From NCBI GenBank assembly GCA_006538405.1, contig BJKQ01000006.1:829001-893000 (forward strand): a stretch of 64,000 nucleotides of DNA, read 5' to 3'. This DNA is from Hansfordia pulvinata (lineage: Eukaryota; Ascomycota; Sordariomycetes; Xylariales). The notes beneath the pieces are model-generated. The model did not search any database, was not told the origin of the DNA, and saw nothing but the letters and a program-made list of their open reading frames with translations. A program made the position numbers and the translations under genes. This document shows positions 56,261 to 64,000 of this stretch, in pieces. Positions within the stretch are counted from its first letter, which is position 1. Every line of letters begins with the position of its first letter.

Positions 56261-59200
56261 GGAGGGTGAGCAGCCACCTCGGCGATAATCGAAAAGTGAC
56301 CCATAGCAACTGGCCAGTGGCGTCGTGAGTTGCACGTGCTCTAGTTAATCAGCCAGGATATTTCTAATTTTGTCTTTTCTTTTCATTTCACAATGTTGCA
56401 TGTCGTTTTCTTCTCGACGTTCATTTATGGAACTGTGGCGCAACCCCGTCGCAGGTAGGACACTTTACTTGGAAACCCCCCCAGTTGGCAAAACTGAAGA
56501 AGAAGAAAAGAGAATAGGCCAAGTTGACAAGTCAGAAATAGAAACAGAGATTTGGTGTAGATGAAAGCACAGAAAGAGAGAGTGGCAAAGATGCGTGCAA
56601 CATAGAGGCGATTGGAGAAGACGTCATCTGTCTCCCCGCCCGCTTTTTGGTCTGAATTTGTTGGACGGTGATTGTCTAGAATCTTGAGTGTACCTGCATC
56701 TTGCATCTGGCTCTCTTTCTATTCTTGTTTCGACATTCATGTTGCCGCTGATGGTGTTCGGTCTGGAACCAAGCGGGAGTTCTGGAGGAAAGGCAAGGGG
56801 CACTAGGCGAGGTCAATCAAGCTTGAGGTGGCGATTGCCGAATGTCGCGTGGCATAGTCTGCTTTGTACGTCGGTCAGCCTATGTGGCGAGTGAGGTCGG
56901 CACTACTTTTGTTTCTTTTAGCCATTCTGCACGCTTCTCGCCCATCTCATAGTAATTAATCAGAATAGTGCCCACCACGCCAGTTGATCTCGGAACTCCG
57001 ACTCAAGTGGGGACCATCACACGACGATATGTGACTGGAGGCGGCAAGGACTTGGAGAGAGAGAGACAAAGCCGCATAGCTAGTTAGCTATTGCAGTAAC
57101 AAGGGCACGCCATCCTGGTACGGTTCTTAATCCGGGGAGAGCCAGATGAGCCAGATGGGGTTTTGGCAACTTCTGTTTCTTGGCATGGGGCGATTTGGGA
57201 GTCTTGCGTATCCCACGTACGGATACTCTGGAGTCTGCAGGACATACAGCTCCCGCGGCGGTCAAAACTTGTGCTGATTACTCGATTACGTCCTGGCTTG
57301 TCTCTCTGCGCGCGCGTGAGACGTTGAGACTGCCGGGCGTTCCGGTCTTCGGGCCCTCCGGAGTCGCAGAGCTCTACGTGTGTTGGTTTTGTGCTGGAAC
57401 TCGGCTCTCTGTGCGTATACGGTATACCTTGTGTGAGAGAGAGAGAGAGAGTGTGTGTGTGTGTGTGTGAGCTGAGATTTTGAGATGGCCCGCCTACGGC
57501 CCCGAACGTGTCTCGGTGAGAGAGCGCGATTCGAGAAGGCGAGAATGATGGGGTTTCGTGGTGGCACGATGGAAGCGGCGCGTGGCCAAGTTGCCGAGTC
57601 GGACTGCTCGGTCGACGTCTACTAGTTCAAGACGAGTATGTAAAGGTCCTTCCTTTTTAGGTAGGGAGGGGAGGGAAGGTCTCGCAGGGCGGAATAGGAT
57701 GTGCCAGTGGGTTCTCTGTCTTGTGCTAAGCAGGGGAGCCGACCCAAAAGTGCTTGAACGATGAATCCTGCCGGGGGGGCCGCTTTCGTCCCTCCGCCTG
57801 CGGTGTGCTCGTATACCTGGCTCGACCTCGCACGCAGCCTGTGCTGTGGAAGCCCCAGCTTGGGTCTGACGTCTCGGTACTCGGGAATCCTTCCCTCTCG
57901 AAATTGTCCATCATCCCGGCCGGCCCTTGTTCTCGGACTGTGAGACGCGGGAAGGAAGAGCTGGAAAGGAGGGGGGAGAACAAGTCGGAGAAGCAACGGG
58001 AATAATGTCGACTGACAGTCGAAGGAGACCAAGACAGGGGTTGCAGCAGAAAGATAGAGAGAGACGGAGAGAGGGAAAAGTCAGCCAGGAAGCGCTAACG
58101 CCCCGTCTGCCGCGTGGTTGGTGCTTACAGGCGCACGTCTCTTCTCCGCCGCTCCCCGCAAACCTGTGATGGCTCCAAGGCTGACTGCCCAGACCTCCTC
58201 GGCGCCGCAGTAGTCCAACAAGTCACAACGCCCTGAAAGCCCAAGGGACTCAGCCCTGGGGCGTGGCGTGGTGAGAGCCCTCTTCGATTGAGGCGAGGCC
58301 TTGCCCTGCGTGACGACGTGGGGACACGGGGGAACAGAGCCACGGGGTCCAGGACGTGCCCGCTGTCCGATTTGCACCGTCCCACTGCCATCTGCGCCGA
58401 TACCGTCGGCGTCGTGGGGGAAACAAAACAAAAATATCCTGCCGACCAAGTCAAATCTATTTCAGCCCAGCAGCCCCGGTCCAGCCCAGCCCAGCCCAGT
58501 CAAGCCGGATCTATTCTCGGGTGGGCTCTTCTTGTGCCGCTTCTCTCTCTCTTTTTTTTTTTTTTTTTTTTTTTTACATTCCCGTCTCTGCCTGCCCTAT
58601 ACTTCTTAGCCCCCTGTTATCTCTCCACGATATGGGGCGCGCGGTGCGGTGCGGTGCGGTGGCTGGCTGGCGACTTTGGCTCGGTTCATTTCCTGTGTTG
58701 GGTTAATCAATGATTCGCTCTCGGGGGGGGGGGGGGCCTCCTCCTCTTCCTGTCCCCCCCTTGAGCCCATCTTGGAGACCTACAGTAGGTTGCAAGGGCT
58801 GGGGTCCCGAAAGCCCACTGTCCCACCACCGTGCGAAGAGCACAAGTCAGAACGCAGTGCGAGTATCTCTCTCTCCTTGGGTGTATAGGTAGCGCCGTGG
58901 CGCGCTCGTCAAGTGGATACAGACCGCCGCCGGATGTAGCTACTCGTACTATTATTCTCTAGTTACCGACATCACTTGCCTCGCCACCTTTTCCACATTT
59001 GACCAGAACTTAGAAGCACGGGCGTCTGGGCCTGTTGATGGACATGAATCACGAGAGTGCGGAGGCACCACAGAGGCGAGGGGAGAAGAAGAGAGAGAGA
59101 GAGAGAGGGGGTATGGAACAGATTGCTCGAGACCGTCCCCGGCAACTCAGAGGGACACGCACTGCGCACTTGGTTGACGTAGGGGGCCACCTGGCTTGCG

Positions 59201-60637
59201 TGGCCCTCCACCCCCGAGTCTTAGACCCGCCGGACCACCTGTTGTTCCAAGGCGCCCACAGGGTAGCGCCGACGATCTCGCTTGCCGCGGGCGAGGGGAC
59301 ACTGGATCGAGAGAAGAAGAAGCCCACCGGTTTCCCTGCCTCCAAGCCAGGCGCTGCAGCTAGTGAAGGGGGGGCCGCCGGTCAGTGCGTGGGAAAATAG
59401 ATCATGCAGCGGGGCCATGTTGCGGGACACTCGCGGCTCATGAGTGTAGCCGGTCTTCATCATTCATGGGTCAGTGTTGGCTGTATTTAAACCTGCTCAG
59501 GTGTCGATGTCTTGGGCGGCTGGCTTTCCCGGCTTCCCAGCCTTCCCAGCCTTCCCAGCTCTCGAGTCGAACTCGACCAGCTTGACGGAGGGACGCTCGC
59601 AAACGAGCTTCGCACATCATGCCACGTTGTCCCGTCAGCTCTGCGAGTTTCGGTTGCTATGCGTGCGCCAACCAGTGGTGCCTCTGATCATGGAGCCGCT
59701 TCCCAGAGCATTGGGTTCAAAGACTCGATGTCCACTTCGTCTGCCGTGTCTTGTACAACACCGTGAGGATATAGCTCCCGCGGGCACATGCACTGGCAAT
59801 GCAACGGACCTTCTTTGCGAAGAAAGCAGGATTATGCAAGACAGATTTCCGAAATTGCCCGTATAACCAGCGCTGAAATTAACACGTCAGGGGTAGACTC
59901 TCGATACCATTGCTTTGGGCCCACTGGCAAATCGTGACCAGGCAGCCCTACGGCGATGTTGGGAGAACGCAGCTAGAGATCCGGCCCATAGATACGAGTG
60001 CGGCTGTGGGCGAGTGAAGCATCCACTAAAGCTGCTCACAAAGCGTTCTGGCTTCGAAGTAGGTCGACGCGTGATAGACGTATCATGTAACCGCCTTGTT
60101 TCTCTGACATGGCAAACAGAACACTACAGCACCATAGCAAGAGTCAAACTTGACACCCCCTTATGGTCAGCGTGACCTGCAGCTGATCGATGACCCGGGC
60201 ATGGTTTACGGTGCAGCGTCAGCCTCTCATCATCTGGACCTCCTATCCCAGGTCAAATCTCTCCAGCACAACATGTCTTCAGCGGATCCGGTTCGAGTTG
60301 TCCGAAAGACCAGCTCTGACACTGGGCGAGTCGGTAGATATCTACGTCTGCAAGTAACCGCACAGACTGTCAGAAGTTTGTCATTATCATCTTTATTTGG
60401 CGTGTTGCTTCGTTCTTTTCATGCATCTCGGCCCACTTCCCAGATGGCTCCTCAGAGGCTCAGACTTCTATTCCACATGTAGACGGCAGGGCATGCAGAA
60501 AGACCACGGGTGAAGTCATGCTCTGTGTCTAGATACCAGGACCTCATTTGTTCTTCGAGGCCATCAGGGCCTGAAGACTGCCCGCTGTTTGCATCTTTGT
60601 GAACCGCCATGTGCCGTGTCAGGACTCACGAGGCGAT
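56261..60637. other. 4.4 kb convergent region between the transcription factor and PUP2
   Basis: I found no supportable gene. The ends are the two 3' UTRs. The region holds a GA/GT tract (57437-57467), a T24 run (58552-58575), a G12 run (58725-58736) and three CTTCCCAGC units (about 59533-59559). Open frames inside are short and low-complexity. Confidence 0.55.
58552..58575. repeat. T24 homopolymer
   Basis: This run of 24 T follows a CT-rich stretch in the convergent region between the transcription factor and PUP2. Confidence 0.85.
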
Positions 60638-61647
60638 CTAGTTTGCCGGTAAGCGCTCGACGACAGCGGCCATCGCCTCGTCGGTGTATATCCGGAAACC
60701 GTGTTCCTTGGTCACACTGGCCAGCTGGACGTTCTTCGAGTCAAGCTTCTCCTCCATGACCTGCTTCAGGGTCTTGAGGACAAGGGTCTCGGCGTCCTCA
60801 ATGGTGAGGGACTGGGGCGTGTCAGTTCACGACGCGATGCAGGCGGTAAGGGGCCTTACCTTGTGGTACTCGTTCTGCAGCTCGGCCTGAGCGCCCTCAC
60901 TTCCAGAACCGATGGCCTTGGCATCATAACGGTAGAAGGTGCCCGAAGGCTCTGCGTGGTATAGCGAAGGGCCATCCTCATCGTGGCCGGCGATGAGGAG
61001 CGCCACGCCGAACGGACGGCTCATGATGGACTCTTCGCCGTCGGCACTCTCGCCGAAGCGCAGCGCAAGGTCGCAGATGGCCTGAGTGGCCGACTCGACG
61101 CGCAGGTTCTCATTATAGTGGAAGTGGTGGCTCTGGCACTCGACGCGGGCGTGCTCGATCATGGAACGGGCGTCGGCCTGCAGACCGCTCATGGCGCAGC
61201 CGATGTGGCGGTCGATTTCGACAATCTTCTCGACGGATGAAGTCTCGAGCAGAGTGGAGGTGACGCGCTTCTCGACGCCGAGGATGACGCCCTCCGAGGT
61301 GGCGACGCCGATGGCGGTGGAACCGAGCTTGATGGCTTCCAGCGAGTATTCGACCTGGAAGAGGCGGCCTTCGGGGGAGAAGGTGCTGCGTTGGGCAAAA
61401 GGGTCAGCATTCTGCGTTATATCTGTCGGTTTCTTTGAGTTCCTCGTCTCTTCCTCTGGCGGGTGTAGGTGTCTGGGCGGGCTACTTGGGAACGTACTTG
61501 ATGCCCCGGTCTAGAAGTGGTAGTGTCAGCACGTGTATCGAGGACGGCGGGAAGAGAGACGAGTGATTGGCAAGAGAGACTCGAAGCCAAAATCACCCTG
61601 ACATCCACGCAGAAAGGCGTACCGTATTCCGATCTTGCCATAAACAT
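60638..61647 (-). CDS. PUP2: 20S proteasome subunit alpha-5
   Basis: This is a non-catalytic outer-ring subunit of the 20S proteasome. Minus-strand exons are 61647-61623, 61510-61498, 60000-series exon 61385-60860, and 60811-60638, giving 245 residues. Exon 2 is only 13 nt and encodes the middle of the alpha-type signature: MFMARSEYD | RGIN | [19 protein letters not shown]. All phases agree (1, 0-offset by two bases, 0) and introns start GTACGC, GTACGT and GTAAGG. Further family blocks are [78 protein letters not shown] and the C-terminal [19 protein letters not shown]. No frame break is present. The gene is divergent from GCP2. Length matches the family (about 240-260). Confidence 0.97.
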
Positions 61648-62634
61648 GTTGGCGGTGTTGGGGGGGTTATCTTATCGGGAGCTGGCTGGGTGGGCGAGCA
61701 CGAGGGGCGAGAGCTTGGGTCTCGCGAGGAGGGGTAGCGTCGTGCTGCGGGCGGTTGGCACGGGCGCAGGAAATGCGGATCGTGAGGGTGGTCGACGGCG
61801 GCGGAGGAGGGGTGTTGGCGCAGCCGATGCGATGAGGGGTGTGAGGTCGGAGATGTGAGGCGGGAGATGGGAGGTGGATGGGATTACGTAGGGCGACAGC
61901 GGCGGCGGCGGGCGGCAGCAGCAGCAAGCACCACACGTCGTGATAATTGGCGGGCGGAGCTCCCCCAGGCCGGCTGGGCAGGCTGCTACACGGTTGACGC
62001 AGCTCTACCCCCCAGCCGCAAGACCGCAAGCTGGGCAGGTACCTAGATCCCAGCGGCCTCTACTGCTTGGATTCTGGTATCTCCCAGCAGCTCTCCTGCG
62101 CTGGAACCCTGCTGCTGCCCTGTGCTCAACAATCTAGGCCGGTAAGGGACTAGCTCAGGCTGGTTGCATCTTCCGACAAGGAAAGGTACTTCTCACCAGC
62201 ATATGGCACAGGCCTTTACTGAGGTACCGCGCCCGCCTCGATGCCCGCCTGCGCCTGCCTCCAGGGCACTTAGAGCCCCGTCGTCCAGTCCGGTGTCCGG
62301 AGGCACGAGGGCAGGCGCGCGGGCAGCCGCTCGGCTGGGTGGGTACCTGCGGCGCGTCCTGGCAGGCGTCACCCAACATCCCACTTCACGCATCCGCTTC
62401 TGATTACACCCATCGCGCCCTTTATTACTGCACCCTCACTTTTACACCGCCGCCTTAGCCCCGGCCGCCCCGTTCCCGCCGCCCGGCCCAGATTTCCCGG
62501 GAATTTTCCAGGCTGTCGCCGACGCCCCTCCTGACAGCCCTCGTCAACACGCGCCAAGCAGATGGCGGCGTAGTTCTTGGCACTTGGACCGCCCGCCCCT
62601 CTTCGCCGTCCAATGTCGCCGCCGCGTCGCCACC
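61648..62634. promoter_or_regulatory. Divergent promoter region, PUP2 / GCP2
   Basis: This is 987 bp between divergent start codons. I looked for the proteasome-associated control element and did not find a clear GGTGGCAAA copy. It contains GGTACCTAG near 62038 and GAGGTACC near 62220. Confidence 0.5.
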
Positions 62635-64000
62635 ATGTCCTCGAGACTCTCGCGTCACGATGAGCGCCGTGCCCCCGGGTCCGGGGCTCATGCCAGTAGA
62701 TCTCGCGCCCGGCAGCCCGAACGCGCCTCCGACCGCTCTGCCGCCGCCGCCGAGTCGCGAGAGCGCGCCGACGAACCCTACACCAACCCCGCCCACAAAC
62801 GCACCGCCTCGGGCAACCCCCGGCCTGTCAGCCGCACCACCGCCGCCAACAATGACGGCCACCACTACACCGCCGACGAGCGCCGCACCGAGCGCACCAC
62901 CATAACCACCCGCGAGAAGCTGGTCTCTCGCACCAGGAGCCCCGAGCAGAGGCGGCCCGTCTCCTCCCAGCCGCATCCCCAGCCTGCGGCCCAGAAATGG
63001 AAGGCCCCCAAGGACAGGGAAAGGGAGAAGGAAAAGGAGAAAGACAAGCCCGAAGATGCTCAACCCAGTAAGTGGCCCTCTCTCGTGTCCAATGTGGCCA
63101 GTCCCTAGCTCCGTGCTGACATGGGACACCAGCTTCGTGGGACCCCATCGCCTCCCTCACCCCTCACACGACCGCTCCCTTGGCCATCCGCATCTCGCTT
63201 CCACCTCTGGCTTCTGAGGCCCCTCAGTCTTTGCTTCCCACGCCTCTGCACGAGCTGTCGCTCGAGGAGCAGGAGTCCGCCATCGTCGACGACCTGCTCT
63301 TTGTCCTCATGGGCTACGAGGGCCAGTACATCCGCTACGCCTACTCCTACGACCCCGCCGAAGAGCGCGACCGTCTGCAGGGCCCTCAATTTCGCATCAC
63401 CGCTGGCCTCGACCCCTCTCTACACGACCTCACCGTATCTCTGCTGCGAATTGCCACACATTACTCAGCCCTGGAGACGTTTATTGATGTCCAGAGCCGA
63501 GAGCAGTTTGGCGCTGTTAACCATGCCCTGTGTGCCGCCATTCGTTCGCACCTGCAGGACTACCTCGTCATGGTCGCGCAGCTCGAGTCTCAATTCCTCA
63601 CGGCCCCGGCGTTCACGCTGCATCTGCTCAACGTCCACACTCTGCCCACAGCCAACATGATGTTTCACCTCTACACCCTCGCGCATGACTTTCTCAAGCG
63701 CAACGCCCTGCTTGACGACGAGAGCGACGAGGCCGACGACGATTCGGATCCAGATGACATCGACAACATCCTCGAGAATCTGAAGCGCGGAGGCGACCTT
63801 GTCCCTGGAGGCATGTCCGTCAAGAAGGTATGCCGCGGTGGCGTGGTCATTGGTCTTATCACTCGTCGACTCGAGACTATGTCTGGTGACCCTGCGGCTC
63901 GTCACCTTCTGACCGCCCTCCTGCGGGACGCCAGTCGCCCTTACATGCATATGCTCAACGAGTGGCTGCACCGAGGACAGATCAACGATCCTCATTCCGA
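62635..64000 (+). CDS. SPC97: Gamma-tubulin complex component 2 (5' part)
   Basis: GCP2 forms, with GCP3 and gamma-tubulin, the small complex that nucleates microtubules at spindle pole bodies. Exons are 62635-63067 and 63133 onward; the intron has GTAAGT and ACCAG ends, phase 1. The frame is open to the window edge. The start sits in a CACCATG context. Residues 1-145 are a disordered, Arg/Ser/Glu-rich tail ending in KDREREKEKEKDK. The GIP1 region then reads SLEEQESAIVDDLLFVLMGYEGQYIRY, FRITAGLDPSLHDLTVSLL, HYSALETFIDVQSREQFGAVNHALCAAIRSHLQDYLVMVAQLE, and GLITRRLETMSGDPAARHLL with RPYMHMLNEWLHRGQINDPHS at the edge. These blocks fit GCP2 (DLLYVLVG, EYGQVNHAL in animals) better than GCP3 (DILYVFQG). 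A short acidic stretch (DDESDEADDDSDPDDID) lies between. Confidence 0.94.

Overview
The window is nuclear DNA of a filamentous ascomycete (Pezizomycotina, most likely Sordariomycetes). The evidence is GC-rich, strongly C-ending codon use, short GT-AG introns (mostly 50-115 nt) with CTAAC-like branch sites, CT-rich leaders, and a mix of housekeeping genes with fungus-specific families. I cannot name the species from sequence alone. There are 13 protein-coding loci and no recognisable RNA gene, transposon or CRISPR array.

Layout from left to right: the 3' part of mitochondrial ETF-alpha (1-755, +); ferredoxin/adrenodoxin reductase ARH1 (1150-3009, -); a four-TM MARVEL-like membrane protein with a long disordered tail (4795-7422, +); an atypical fungal kinase (8177-9287, -); mitochondrial Lon protease PIM1 (11405-14769, +); an 8 kb gene-free stretch; a large degenerate kinase-like protein (22983-25791, +); 6 kb gene-free; delta-9 fatty acid desaturase OLE1 (31891-33384, +); a 2-oxoglutarate/Fe(II) oxygenase (34041-35685, -); an MFS anion:cation symporter (36819-39093, +); the rRNA m1A methyltransferase RRP8 (40027-41836, -); 10.6 kb gene-free; a Zn2Cys6 transcription factor (52445-56260, +); proteasome subunit alpha-5 PUP2 (60638-61647, -); and the 5' part of the gamma-tubulin complex GCP2 gene (62635-end, +).

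The genes do not form one pathway. ETF-alpha, ARH1 and PIM1 are mitochondrial. OLE1, RRP8, PUP2 and GCP2 are core cell functions. The oxygenase and MFS transporter are divergent and share a 1.1 kb promoter, so they may be co-regulated, but no biosynthetic backbone gene is present.

Two signals deserve attention. First, six of the thirteen genes are interrupted by ten frame breaks, every one equivalent to one missing base and about half beside G/C runs. In each gene, adding one base per break makes the total CDS length a multiple of three. The simplest reading is systematic under-calling in the assembly, not ten real mutations. Second, the gene-free DNA is peppered with two short dispersed motifs, a palindromic TACGAG/CTCGTA family and a CCTAGGTACC/TAGGTAGGTA family, which I did not see in the exons I read.
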